Translations under genes and position numbers: made by a program
Shown: piece after piece, positions 24,622 through 33,610 of the stretch
Position numbering within the stretch: the first letter of the stretch is position 1
Layout: each line of letters begins with the position of its first letter
NCBI GenBank assembly: GCA_937920085.1
Contig: CALETE010000065.1
Location: 1 to 41,415, forward strand
Length of the DNA stretch: 41,415 nucleotides
Origin: an uncultured Alphaproteobacteria bacterium
GTDB taxonomy: Bacteria; Pseudomonadota; Alphaproteobacteria; Caulobacterales; Caulobacteraceae
Reading direction: 5' to 3'
The notes under the pieces: generated by a model
The model's database searches: none
What the model was told of the DNA's origin: nothing
What the model saw: the letters and a program-made list of their open reading frames with translations, nothing else

Positions 24622-26229
24622 TTGGATCGCCAGGAACTCTATAACAACATCAACCAAAAGCTCGCCGACAACGATATTGAGGGCGCGGTTGATCTGGCCG
24701 AGGTGGCCATCGCCCTCGGCGACACACACCCCAACCTGCTAAACCTCTGTGCCTACCGACTTGAGGTGCAGGGTGATTTTGCCGGATCTCTTAAATTGCT
24801 GGACCAGGCCCTCCAGGCCAACCCCGACGATGTGGGTATTCTAAGCGCCATAGGGCACAACTGGCTCAAGCAGGCTGCGCCCCGCAATGCCCTTCGATCC
24901 TTTTCGGCTGCCCTGGCGCGAGCCCCTGGCTTTGCACCGGCCCATCACGGCGCTGGCTTGGCCCTGTGGGCCCTTGGCGACATGAAGGAGTCTCGGACAG
25001 CTCAGGCTCGCGCTGCGGCCCTCGATCCGAATTACCCAGACCCCAGAGGTGCCCTCGCCTTGCTGGCGCTACACGAGCGCAAGCCCGATGAAGCCCGGGC
25101 GCATGCCAATGCGGCCCTGAGGCTGAATCCAAAGGAGCCCGCTGCCTTTCTGACCCTGGCCACCCTTGATAATGAGGCCGGAAACCACGCAGCGGTGGCC
25201 GCCCGTCTTCAGGGTGAAATTCACAATCCTCAAATCGCGCCCCTGCAAAGGGCGCCCCTCTGTCGCCTGCTTGGTGACGCGCTCGATAGCCTCGGTGCCT
25301 ATGATGATGCTTTTGCAGCTTATCTTGAAGGCAATACCATCCAGCGCCGCATGTTCGCACCCCAGCACGGCGGTGACGAATTAGAGAGTGCCATAGACCT
25401 GTGTCAGCGTATTAGCCGGGAATTCCAGGACGAGGTTAAAGCCTTTCCTGCGCCCCACAGTTTGCCAGGCCCAGATGTCAATCATGTCTTCCTGCTAGGG
25501 TTTCCGCGGTCTGGAACCACCTTGCTTGAGCAAATCCTGGCAAGCCATTCCGACGTGGTGGCGTTGGAGGAAAAGCCGACCCTTAATGACGACATTGCGG
25601 CCTTCTTCCTGGAACAGGACTCCCTAGAAACCCTGCTCAACTTGGATGACAGCGAGATTGCCGTACGGGTCGCCGCCTACTGGGACAGGATTGCCAGCTA
25701 TGGGCTAAAGGTCGAGGGCAAGACCTTCGTCGACAAACAGCCCTCCCTGACGATCTATCTGCCGCTGATCGCCAAACTGTTTCCCAAGGCCAAGATCATT
25801 GTCGCCCGTCGTGATCCACGGGATGTGGTGCTTAGCTGCTATCGCCGCGGCTTCAATATGAACCGGACGATTTACGAGTTTACCGACCTTGAGCGGCTAG
25901 CGACGCTCTATGGATCGACCATGGACCTGGCTGAGCTCTATTTCGAAAAGCTGCCGCTTAAGTTCCATGTGCACAGCCACGAAGAGATGATTGCCGATTT
26001 TGATGGTCGCATCGCCGCCCTGTGCGAGAGCATCGGATTGGATTTCGACGTGAAAATGCGGAATTTCGTTGAGACCGCAAAAGCTCGCGACATTCGCACC
26101 CCCAGTGCTGGACAGGTGGTCCAGGGCCTGAATGCCGGTGGCGTTGGCTACTGGCGGAACTATGCGGCACATCTGACACCAGCAACGGCGATACTAGAGC
26201 CCTGGATCCAGCGCTACGGCTACGCCTGA
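24622..26229 (+). CDS. TPR-fused sulfotransferase
   Basis: This 535-residue protein has TPR-like helices to about residue 240. A sulfotransferase domain (PF13469 type) follows: the PAPS 5'-phosphosulfate loop GFPRSGTTLLEQIL is at residues 293-306, and the 3'-phosphate motif is in IIVARRDPRDVVLSCYRR. Related enzymes include bacterial tyrosylprotein sulfotransferases, so protein or peptide sulfation is possible (inference). The start is a TTG at 24622; no ATG lies near the N-terminus and only a weak GAGA precedes it. It follows the AspH-type hydroxylase by 41 bp, so both are likely in one operon. It is convergent with the TonB receptor. Confidence 0.9.
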   Translation: MDRQELYNNINQKLADNDIEGAVDLAEVAIALGDTHPNLLNLCAYRLEVQGDFAGSLKLLDQALQANPDDVGILSAIGHNWLKQAAPRNALRSFSAALARAPGFAPAHHGAGLALWALGDMKESRTAQARAAALDPNYPDPRGALALLALHERKPDEARAHANAALRLNPKEPAAFLTLATLDNEAGNHAAVAARLQGEIHNPQIAPLQRAPLCRLLGDALDSLGAYDDAFAAYLEGNTIQRRMFAPQHGGDELESAIDLCQRISREFQDEVKAFPAPHSLPGPDVNHVFLLGFPRSGTTLLEQILASHSDVVALEEKPTLNDDIAAFFLEQDSLETLLNLDDSEIAVRVAAYWDRIASYGLKVEGKTFVDKQPSLTIYLPLIAKLFPKAKIIVARRDPRDVVLSCYRRGFNMNRTIYEFTDLERLATLYGSTMDLAELYFEKLPLKFHVHSHEEMIADFDGRIAALCESIGLDFDVKMRNFVETAKARDIRTPSAGQVVQGLNAGGVGYWRNYAAHLTPATAILEPWIQRYGYA

Positions 26230-26239
26230 CTGATCCTCA

Positions 26240-26296
26240 CCCCCGGTCATACCGGCGAAGGTTGGTATTTAGATCCTGGAGCGCCACGGGTCCGGA
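26240..26296 (+). repeat. Dispersed hairpin repeat, copy A
   Basis: This 57-bp unit is repeated 103 bp further on as copy B, with five differences. The stem ATACCGGC / GTTGGTAT (26249-26268) has a GAAG loop. Two of the differences from copy B replace C by T in the 3' arm, which keeps the stem paired through G-U pairs in RNA. Confidence 0.85.
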
Positions 26297-26332
26297 AGTG
26301 CCGCACCTGGGATGGACGACAGGCGCACAGCC

Positions 26333-26371
26333 CCATGACCTGGACCCCGGCCTGCGCCGGGGTGACCGGTA
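26333..26371 (-). repeat. Dispersed hairpin repeat, copy C (inverted)
   Basis: CATGACCTGGACCCCGGCC...GGGGTGACCGG is in the opposite orientation to copies A and B. A perfect 8-bp stem ACCCCGGC / GCCGGGGT with a CTGC loop lies at 26344-26363. Copy D near 41375 has the same orientation and core. Confidence 0.85.
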
Positions 26372-26399
26372 GAGGTTGCAAGGCCACGATCGATCTCCC

Positions 26400-26456
26400 C
26401 CCCCGGTCATACCGGCGAAGGCCGGTATCCAGATCCTAGAGCGCCACGGGTCCGGA
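26400..26456 (+). repeat. Dispersed hairpin repeat, copy B
   Basis: This copy has the intact palindrome ATACCGGC-GAAG-GCCGGTAT at 26409-26428. It matches copy A at 52 of 57 positions, including the flanking ATCCT(A/G)GAGCGCCACGGG tail. Confidence 0.85.
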
Positions 26457-26481
26457 GGAGGCAGTCAACTTTGCACGAAAA

Positions 26482-26509
26482 AGGCGGGCCAGCTTTCGCC
26501 GACCCGCCT
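26482..26509 (-). terminator. Rho-independent terminator of the TonB-dependent receptor gene
   Basis: On the minus strand a 12-bp stem (AGGCGGGTCGGC with GCTGGCCCGCCT, including two G-U pairs) closes a GAAA tetraloop and is followed directly by TTTTT (26482-26478). It lies 26 bp after the stop of the receptor gene. Confidence 0.9.
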
Positions 26510-26535
26510 CATTCAGTTTGGGACTTCAGCCTGAC

Positions 26536-29514
26536 TTAGAAGTCGGCGCTGACGCTCACATAAACATTGCGGCCCAAGGTGTCATAGAGCTGCGGGAACA
26601 TATTGCCGTTACCGCCGCCGAAGGCACCGACGTTGACGGAGTCACCACGTGGCGGATCCTTGTCGAACAGGTTGTTGGCACCGGCGCGCAGGGTCAGACC
26701 CGTACGAACCTTCCAAGACGCGGCCAGGTCGAGATAGTTGATCGCCTTAACCTTGCCGTCGATCTTGTCGACGATCCCCTGGTTGAGGAAGGTATTCGTC
26801 GAGTTACCATCGAAGGTCGCCGAGCCGATATAGCGCCACGTCAGATAGCCCGTGACATTCCAAGGCGTCGACCAGGTGAGCTTGGTCCGGCTGCGCCACT
26901 TGGGCAGAGGCGAATTACAGGTCACGCCGTAGAGACCGACGCAATCATAGGTGCCGCCGCCGCTGATCGGCTGGGTCACATAGTTCTTGGTGTAGGTGCC
27001 GACCACGCCGAGGCTCAGTCCACCCCAATCCGGCAAGCCAAGCGCCGAGAAGTCAGTCCGGTAGTTTCCGGCCAGATCGATACCCTTGGTCTGGAGGAAG
27101 CCGGTGTTGGCGTTCAGCGTATCGATATAACCAACGCCGAAGAGCAGGCCGGTCGCCGGGTCACGGTGGACCAGGGCGCAGTAGGTTGCATCACCATTCA
27201 GGCACTTGCCCAGGATCACCGATGCACCGCCCTGACCACGCTGGATCAGGTTGCGGACGCGGATGTTCCAGTAGTCGATGGAGAAGGTCAGCCCTGGGGT
27301 GAAGCGCGGGCTGAACACGGCACCGTAGGTATAGGTATCAGCGTATTCTGGGCTCAGCAGCGGGTTACCGCCGGTGAGCGAGCCGCACTGAGACGCCGGG
27401 CAGGTGTCGATCTTGCCATATTGAGCTGCCGTCACGCCAGACTTGGCGCAAACCGCAAGCGACTTGGTCGGGTTTGTACCGGCGCAGGGGTCCTGGCCGT
27501 TCCACAGGCTTTGAACCTGAGCTTCGAACAGGTTGATGATGTTCGGCGCGCGAACAGCACGGTTATAGCTGTAGCGGAAGCGGACATCGTCAGTCGGCGC
27601 GTATTCACCTTCGGCCTTGAACGTATTGGTGTTCACGCCGGTGTTGTAGCGGGAATAACGGTAGCCGGTGGTGACGGCCAAGGACTTGATCCAGGGCTTG
27701 TCTTCCACGAGCGGCAGGCGCGCTTCGCCGAACAGCTCGTAGACATCAAACGCACCGGAAACGCTCTTGGACTGGCTGCCGCCAGACAGGTCGCCGATGG
27801 TGTATTCGTTGTCGACGTTATACTCGAGGCTTTCACGACGGTATTCTGCGCCGAGAGCAACGCCCAAACCACCGTCAGCCCAAGGGGACTTCACGCCGTA
27901 TTGGCCGACATCGCCGGTGATCGATCCGGAAACGATTTGCTCGATGGTGTTGCCGTTCCGGATGCCGGGGGTCAGCAAGTAGGCGTAGGCGGCGGGGCTG
28001 ATGCCGGCGCCAAGGGCCTTAAAGATGTTCAGCGGGACGCAGTCGCCGCCGGAAATGCACTTGCCAGTGGCAGGATCGACCAACAGAGCCTTTTGGATCT
28101 TGGCCAAGGAGGCATAGCCGCCCTGGGTATCCTGATAGGCCGCCGTGCCATACTGAGCATATGCGTCATAGTGCCAGCCGTCGCCCAGATCGCCACGCAT
28201 GCCGAAGTTGAGCTTGTAGTTGGTGTGGCTGTAGGCGTCCGTCCGAGGAACGGCACCAAAGCGGTAACCGGCAAGCACGCGACCAAGAGCCGGGGTCCCG
28301 GCTGCAGCGCCGCACATGGCGGTCTGCTGTTGGGCAGACATCAAGGGGTTGTTACAGTTGATTTCAAAATAGCTCTGATTGACCGTCGCGCCGCCGCCAG
28401 CGAACAGGCCTGAAGGGGCGTATTGAGCGGTGGAGCGGTCATCTGCGAACATGAACTCGGAATAGAGTTCAATGGCAGGCGCTATTTGGTAGTGCGCGAA
28501 ATAGCCGGCCGAATAACGGTCGTCTTGACGCTGCAAATAGCTGAGGGTGTTGAAGTTGTAGCCAAAGTTACCCGACGACGACGGCACGAAGGTGTTCGTA
28601 CCATTGGGGTTGTCGGCCTGACGAACCGTCGTTCCAGGCGTCACGCCCGGCGCAGGCTGGAAGCTGAAACGGCCATAGGCACCGTTGGAAGAGCCGAAGC
28701 ACTTATAGGTGTCATAGGCTGAGTTGACCGAGTTCGGGCCCGGATATGAATAGAGGCCGCAGGCGGCGAAGTCGCGGGTCGACTGGGTGACGGGCTGGGC
28801 GTTGAAATAGGTCGCGTAGACCGTGATGTTGCCCTTGTCGTCGTCGAAGTTCGAACCAAAGATCACCGAAGCGCTGGTCTGGCCTCCGTCGGAACGCGTA
28901 CCGGGAACCGCGTAATTATTGCCCTTCAGCGCCTTCTGAGCGACCGAGTCCTGCTGCTTGTGCTGGTTGAAGCTGTACTGGGCGTCCATGCGGACACCCT
29001 GGAAGTTCTTGATCATCATGAAGTTGACGACGCCGGCCACGGCGTCGGCACCGTACACGGCCGAGGCACCGCCGGTAACCACGTCAACCCGCTCAACGAG
29101 GGGCGCAGGGATGGTGTTTAGGTCGGCGACCGGAGACTGGGGGTCACCAGGTTGCAGGCGACGGCCATTGACCAGCACAACAGTGCGGCTCGGGCCGAGG
29201 CCGCGCAGATCGACCGTGGCGGTACCATTGCCGTTGATGGACTGACCGAGGTTCTGTCCACCGAAGACCTGCGGAAGCGAATTGGTCAGGGTGTCGATGG
29301 TGGCCGTACCGGCGACCTTCACATCTTCTTGGCTGACAGTCACTAGGGGGCTGTTGGAGGTCAGGTTCGGCTGCGCGATACGCGAACCGGTGACAACCAC
29401 TTCGGCCACTTCAGGCGCGGAGGCCGCGGCCGCATGGGCCGCGCCAGCCACGAGGGCGGCGCTGCAGATGATCGAGGAGGCCAGCAGCCTCTCGCGCAGG
29501 GAGTTAATTTGCAA
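26536..29514 (-). CDS. TonB-dependent outer-membrane receptor with 14 cysteines
   Basis: This 992-residue protein has a signal peptide (SSIICSAALVAGAAHA) and a TonB-box-like EVAEVVVTGSRIAQ. The plug domain includes VDLRGLGPSRTVVLVNGRRL and TGGASAVYGADAVAGVVNF. A 22-strand barrel follows, ending in NVYVSVSADF with the terminal Phe. Mature loops hold 14 cysteines, many in close pairs (CISGGDC, CPASQC, CLNGDATYC, CVGLYGVTC), which suggests disulfide-braced extracellular loops. TTG at 29514 is chosen because GGAGG lies 9 nt upstream and the signal peptide starts there; a TTG at 29568 would add an untypical N-terminus. The ligand is unknown. It lies between two TPR-fused enzyme genes. Confidence 0.92.
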   Translation of the reverse strand: MQINSLRERLLASSIICSAALVAGAAHAAAASAPEVAEVVVTGSRIAQPNLTSNSPLVTVSQEDVKVAGTATIDTLTNSLPQVFGGQNLGQSINGNGTATVDLRGLGPSRTVVLVNGRRLQPGDPQSPVADLNTIPAPLVERVDVVTGGASAVYGADAVAGVVNFMMIKNFQGVRMDAQYSFNQHKQQDSVAQKALKGNNYAVPGTRSDGGQTSASVIFGSNFDDDKGNITVYATYFNAQPVTQSTRDFAACGLYSYPGPNSVNSAYDTYKCFGSSNGAYGRFSFQPAPGVTPGTTVRQADNPNGTNTFVPSSSGNFGYNFNTLSYLQRQDDRYSAGYFAHYQIAPAIELYSEFMFADDRSTAQYAPSGLFAGGGATVNQSYFEINCNNPLMSAQQQTAMCGAAAGTPALGRVLAGYRFGAVPRTDAYSHTNYKLNFGMRGDLGDGWHYDAYAQYGTAAYQDTQGGYASLAKIQKALLVDPATGKCISGGDCVPLNIFKALGAGISPAAYAYLLTPGIRNGNTIEQIVSGSITGDVGQYGVKSPWADGGLGVALGAEYRRESLEYNVDNEYTIGDLSGGSQSKSVSGAFDVYELFGEARLPLVEDKPWIKSLAVTTGYRYSRYNTGVNTNTFKAEGEYAPTDDVRFRYSYNRAVRAPNIINLFEAQVQSLWNGQDPCAGTNPTKSLAVCAKSGVTAAQYGKIDTCPASQCGSLTGGNPLLSPEYADTYTYGAVFSPRFTPGLTFSIDYWNIRVRNLIQRGQGGASVILGKCLNGDATYCALVHRDPATGLLFGVGYIDTLNANTGFLQTKGIDLAGNYRTDFSALGLPDWGGLSLGVVGTYTKNYVTQPISGGGTYDCVGLYGVTCNSPLPKWRSRTKLTWSTPWNVTGYLTWRYIGSATFDGNSTNTFLNQGIVDKIDGKVKAINYLDLAASWKVRTGLTLRAGANNLFDKDPPRGDSVNVGAFGGGNGNMFPQLYDTLGRNVYVSVSADF

Positions 29515-29783
29515 AGTCTTGGTCCTCCAACGGAGGCGGCCACACTGTGTGCAGCCCCATGCCCCCAAAAAATAAGGTCCCGCCGCCGATAGACTGGCGT
29601 GGTTATATTCGAGTTACGGGGCGCCGACTGTCAGGGTCAACGCACATTAACAAGCTGCAATGGAATAGATGCACACCTGTCGCTTTTTGGTCACATATAA
29701 GGCGTGTTTAGCTCACGAATGCTCAAATAACGCGATCTTGTCCCGCGACCGCCAAAGGTGTCCAGGCCGAAGCGAAACCGAGA
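29515..29783. other. Intergenic region upstream of the TonB receptor
   Basis: This 269-bp region separates the TonB receptor start from the stop of the upstream oxygenase gene on the same strand. TTGACC (29640-29635) and TATAAC (29607-29602) occur on the minus strand, but 27 nt apart, too far for a standard promoter. Its length suggests that the receptor has its own promoter or leader. I see no small gene here. Confidence 0.4.
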
Positions 29784-31643
29784 TCAGCGACTCGGCGTCC
29801 GCGGGACGACATCAAAGGCGATGGTGATGCGCCGCTCAGGCGATGTGAAGGGCACTGTCCCGTGCCACATATAGCTTGGGAAGAGCGCCAAGGTGCCTGG
29901 CTTGGGCTGGATATAGTGCTCAGGCTCAAGCTTTGGCTGAGTGGGCTGTCCCGGCTCTCCGAACTTGATCCAGCCCGCCTTCGGGTCAGGTGAGACCTGG
30001 GTCGGCACCTCAACGTAGAAGGCCGACGATATCCACCCTTCATGATGGATGTGATCGGCGTGAAATCCCTCAGGCCTCAAGAATACCGACCAACTGCTTG
30101 CGATACGATAATCACCCAAATTTCGCCGCCCCAAGACGCCTGGACGTTCACTAATCCGCTGCATATGGCTGCGGATCGGGGCATCGATCGCTTTGAAAAA
30201 GGCCTGCAGGGTCGGGTCGGTCGATCGCATGAAGTTTTGGTTGGTCTGGCTGCCATTACGAAGGGACTGGTCGAAGGGCTGCTTCTGGAAACTATGCAGG
30301 CGGGTGAGCAGGGCCGACAGGTCGCTGAGATAGGATGGCAAGCTAGACCAGCCGTCAGGGGTCTCGATCTCATAGGCCTGAACATAGGCCTCGTAGTCAT
30401 AGAGCGCCTTGTACCGGGGATCGCCCATCAGCCGGTAGGCCGTCGCCAGCCGCGCTGTTGCGGTGACATTGTGGGGATCGAAGCTGAGGATGTCTTCAAT
30501 GATCGCGACCGCAGCGTCAGGTCGACCCAGGGCCAGATCGGCGTCACAAAGCCGGGCCCAAACGCCGGGGTGTTCGGGATTGAGCGCCATGGCGCGCTCG
30601 GCCTCTGCCCGGGAGGCTGCCGCATCCCCAAGGGTAAGATTAATGTCGCTGAGCAGCAGGTGCAGGCTCGCGTCCTTGCCCCCGCGCTGCAGGGCCTTTT
30701 GGACCACTGCCTGCGCGCCCTCTAGGTCACCAGCCACCTGATGCAGCTTTGCCAGGGCCGTAAGCGCCCCCAGATCCAAGGGGGTCTTGGCCAGCACCGC
30801 CCGCTGGGGCGCACTGGCTTCTTTAAGGTCACCAGTCTGCATCCAGATCAACTGAGAGAGATCCCGATGGATATCTGCACCTGCGAGCCCCTGCTCTACG
30901 GCTTGGCGATAGGCATCTTCGCTCTCTGACAGGCGACCCAGGCCAGTAAGGGCCCGTCCGCGCACCAGCCATGGGGCCTCGCCCCGGGCCCCCAACCGGA
31001 AGGACTCTGCAGAAGCCCGCTCGGCCTCTGGCCACATGTGTAGGTCTGCGTAACCGGCGGCAAGATTGTGTCGCAGGGAGGGATTTTGTGGGTGGTCCTT
31101 GACGCACTGTTCAAAGATTTCGAGGGCGGCCTCCGGCTGGCCTAAGGCGCGGTGAATCTGAGCCTGCAGGAACAATAGGCGCTGGTCCCGGCTGCCGGCG
31201 TCGACCTCAGCCTGCAGGAAGGGAAGGGCTTCAGCCGGTCGCCCCTGGGCCAGCAGGGCGGTGGACAATCCCTCCAGGGCATCCAGCACCGGCTTGGCCA
31301 TGGGTTGGCCGGGCGGGCGCGGCGGCGCGAGGGCCAGAACGTCGCGATAGGCGGTTTCCGCCTCAGCCATCCGGCCGACGACTGTCATCAGCTCGCCTTG
31401 GGCCAGGATATAGACCAGTTCTAATGGGGCGAGGCTGCGTGCTTGGGCAAGGGCAGCTTCTGCACCGGGCACATCGCCGATCCGTCGCAGGATAAAGCCC
31501 AGCAAGCCATGGAGCCTAGCGTCAGGAACTCCGGCCTCAACCCAAGGCGAAAGTATATCCCGAGCCTCGGCTATGCGCCCCGCCTGGAAGGCTGTGGCTG
31601 CAGCATTGTATGCGCCGTCCGGCGTCGGAGGAGCGGAAGCCAT
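29784..31643 (-). CDS. TPR-fused 2OG-Fe(II) oxygenase
   Basis: This 619-residue protein consists of about ten TPR-type helical pairs to residue ~400 (for example AEARDILSPWVEAGVPDARLH). A C-terminal oxygenase of the 2OG-FeII_Oxy_5 type follows. Its metal-site region is GFHADHIHHEG (His531, 533, 534), with SSAFYVEVP, PGTLALFPSYMWHGTVPF (His594) and the 2OG-binding Arg in RRITIAFDVVP. TPR-fused members of this family are thought to hydroxylate proteins or peptides (inference). No signal peptide. It begins 56 bp after oppC on the same strand and may belong to that operon. Only a weak AGG precedes the ATG. Confidence 0.88.
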   Translation of the reverse strand: MASAPPTPDGAYNAAATAFQAGRIAEARDILSPWVEAGVPDARLHGLLGFILRRIGDVPGAEAALAQARSLAPLELVYILAQGELMTVVGRMAEAETAYRDVLALAPPRPPGQPMAKPVLDALEGLSTALLAQGRPAEALPFLQAEVDAGSRDQRLLFLQAQIHRALGQPEAALEIFEQCVKDHPQNPSLRHNLAAGYADLHMWPEAERASAESFRLGARGEAPWLVRGRALTGLGRLSESEDAYRQAVEQGLAGADIHRDLSQLIWMQTGDLKEASAPQRAVLAKTPLDLGALTALAKLHQVAGDLEGAQAVVQKALQRGGKDASLHLLLSDINLTLGDAAASRAEAERAMALNPEHPGVWARLCDADLALGRPDAAVAIIEDILSFDPHNVTATARLATAYRLMGDPRYKALYDYEAYVQAYEIETPDGWSSLPSYLSDLSALLTRLHSFQKQPFDQSLRNGSQTNQNFMRSTDPTLQAFFKAIDAPIRSHMQRISERPGVLGRRNLGDYRIASSWSVFLRPEGFHADHIHHEGWISSAFYVEVPTQVSPDPKAGWIKFGEPGQPTQPKLEPEHYIQPKPGTLALFPSYMWHGTVPFTSPERRITIAFDVVPRTPSR

Positions 31644-31699
31644 GGGATCAAACCTTTGGGCGGCGAACTGCCGCGGGAATTCCAGCTTCGCGATAGAGG

Positions 31700-32590
31700 C
31701 TACCGGTCCTTGGGGTCAATGGCGTCGCGCAGGCCGTCACCGATGAAGTTGAAGGACATCAGGGTCACCACCATGGTCAGGGATGGAAAGACCAGCAGCC
31801 ACCATGCCAACTCCATGTCCTGCGCCCCGCCGGCGATCAGGGTGCCCAGAGATGCTGCGGGGGGCTGAACGCCCATCCCTAGAAAGGACAGAAAACTTTC
31901 GGCCAGGATGACAGCCGGGATGGTCAGGGTGACATAGACCATCACCGGGCCGAGCAGGTTGGGGACAATGTGCCGAATGATGATCGCGTCTTGGGTCAGG
32001 CCGGCGGCACGAGCTGCCTCGATGAATTCCTTTTGCTTAAGCGACATGGTCTGGCCGCGCACGATCCGGCTCATAGTCAGCCACTCCACAGCCCCGATGG
32101 CCACGAAGATTAGGACGATATTCGAGCCGAAGGTGACCATCAAAAGGATGACGAAGAAGATGAATGGCAGGGCATAGAGGACGTCGACAATGCGCATCAT
32201 CACCTCGTCGACCACGCCGCCGAGATAGCCGGCAAGGGCCCCCCAGGCCACGCCGATGACGAGGGACACCAGGGTCGCAACCATGCCGATCATCAGCGAA
32301 ACCTGCAGACCGCTCAGCAACCGGGCCAGGAGGTCCCGTCCCAGGGCATCAGCCCCGAGAATATGACCCTGTGTCAAAGGCGGCGCCCAGACATCGCCCT
32401 TGTTCACGGCATCATAGGTGTAGGGTACTAGCCAGGGCCCAATCACGGCGGCGAGGACCAAGCCTGCCAACATAACCATTCCCGTGACGGCGGCACGATT
32501 GCGCATAAGGCGACGCAAGGCATCATCCCAAAGACTGCGTCCGTGTACTGCAGCGGGGATCGATGTTGTTGGGATGTCTATACTGGTCAT
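31700..32590 (-). CDS. Peptide ABC transporter permease, DppC/OppC family
   Basis: This 296-residue inner-membrane permease has the OppC N-terminal segment (LWDDALRRLMRNRAAVTGMVML), six transmembrane helices, and the EAA loop EAARAAGLTQDAIIIRHIVPNLLGP that contacts the ATPase. HILGADALGRDLLARLLSG is a DppC/GsiD family signature. The ATG overlaps the oppB stop (ATGA), so the two are coupled. No substrate-binding protein or ATPase gene lies within at least 8 kb on either side in this window, so the other subunits must be encoded elsewhere. Confidence 0.92.
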   Translation of the reverse strand: MTSIDIPTTSIPAAVHGRSLWDDALRRLMRNRAAVTGMVMLAGLVLAAVIGPWLVPYTYDAVNKGDVWAPPLTQGHILGADALGRDLLARLLSGLQVSLMIGMVATLVSLVIGVAWGALAGYLGGVVDEVMMRIVDVLYALPFIFFVILLMVTFGSNIVLIFVAIGAVEWLTMSRIVRGQTMSLKQKEFIEAARAAGLTQDAIIIRHIVPNLLGPVMVYVTLTIPAVILAESFLSFLGMGVQPPAASLGTLIAGGAQDMELAWWLLVFPSLTMVVTLMSFNFIGDGLRDAIDPKDR

Positions 32591-33510
32591 GCCAAATCCA
32601 CGCGTGGATCAAGGGCTGCAACCGCAAGATCGGCTAAAAGATTCATGAAAAGAACCAAGGCAGCATAAAAGATCACCATACCCATGACGACTGTATAGTC
32701 TCTCTGCATGGCGCTGATCACGAAGAACTTCCCTAAGCCCGGAAGGGTGAAAATCTTTTCCACCACCAGTGAACCGGTGACGATCCCGGCGCTGGCAGGG
32801 CCAAGGTAATTGACCAGGGGCAGGATTGCGGCCCGCAGGGCGTGGTGGGTGACAATGCGGTGGGCAGGCAACCCCTTGGCCCGAGCGGTCCGCACATAGT
32901 TCGAGGTCAAGACCTCGACCATGCCCGCCCGGGTAAAGCGCGAAATAATGGCGATTTGCGGCAGGGACAGTACGAAAACCGGCAGGATCAGATTTTGAAT
33001 TGCCCCGCCGTTCCACCCTCCATTCGGCAGCCATTGCAGAAGGGATCCGAAGATCAGGACCAGCAAGGGTGCTGTCACGAAGGCCGGGATACAAACCCCC
33101 ATGACGGCCACACCCATGACGCCATAGTCCACCCAGTCGTTCTGCCTCAAGGCCGCCATGACCCCAAGCGACATGCCAACAACCGATGCAAAGATCATGG
33201 CAGAGGCCCCCAGGATCAGGCTGACCTTGTAGTTTTCCTGCAAGATCTGCAGGACCGTCTTGTCCTTGTATTTCAGGGACGGTCCGAAATCCCCATGCAG
33301 GGCCCCAACCACATAGTCGCCGTACTGAGCGATGATCGGCTTATCCAGCCCATACTTGGCTTTGACGTTTTGCTCGATTTCGGGCGAAAGCCTGCGATCC
33401 AGGTCGAAGGGACTGCCCGGAGCGGCCCGCATCATGAAAAATGCGACTGTGACCACCAGAAACATCGTCGGAATGGCCACCAAAAGTCGTCGACCGATGA
33501 AGCCAAACAT
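32587..33510 (-). CDS. Peptide ABC transporter permease, DppB/OppB family
   Basis: This 307-residue permease starts MFGFIGRRLLVAIPTMFLVVT, the usual OppB N-terminus. It carries MMRAAPGSPFD, YGLDKPIIAQYGDYV and the EAA-like loop YVRTARAKGLPAHRIVTHHALRAA. It forms the heterodimeric channel with the OppC-type protein. No clear Shine-Dalgarno precedes the ATG at 33510. The promoter must lie in the 100-bp gap (33511-33610) shared with the divergent TIGR01244-like gene. Confidence 0.92.
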   Translation of the reverse strand: MFGFIGRRLLVAIPTMFLVVTVAFFMMRAAPGSPFDLDRRLSPEIEQNVKAKYGLDKPIIAQYGDYVVGALHGDFGPSLKYKDKTVLQILQENYKVSLILGASAMIFASVVGMSLGVMAALRQNDWVDYGVMGVAVMGVCIPAFVTAPLLVLIFGSLLQWLPNGGWNGGAIQNLILPVFVLSLPQIAIISRFTRAGMVEVLTSNYVRTARAKGLPAHRIVTHHALRAAILPLVNYLGPASAGIVTGSLVVEKIFTLPGLGKFFVISAMQRDYTVVMGMVIFYAALVLFMNLLADLAVAALDPRVDLA

Positions 33511-33610
33511 TCGAAAAACGACTCGCTTTGAGACCTTTTGCTAGGCCAGACATTGCGCAATGTTCATTGCCACATGATGATGTCAACCAAGCCAAATTGG
33601 ACCCGCCATC

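Larger units (their letters stand above)
26230..26535. other. Intergenic region between convergent genes, filled with hairpin repeats
   Basis: This 306-bp gap separates the sulfotransferase and TonB-receptor 3' ends. It contains three copies of one dispersed hairpin repeat (two direct, one inverted) and the TonB-receptor terminator. No coding sequence is evident. Confidence 0.85.

Noticed and set aside
26518..28413. A 631-codon open frame on the plus strand opposite the TonB receptor
   Set aside because: It lies entirely antisense to a well-supported receptor gene, has no domain resemblance and no start context. It is a high-GC shadow frame.
29602..29640. TTGACC/TATAAC promoter of the TonB receptor
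   Set aside because: The two elements are 27 nt apart, too long for a sigma-70 promoter. No better pair was found by eye.
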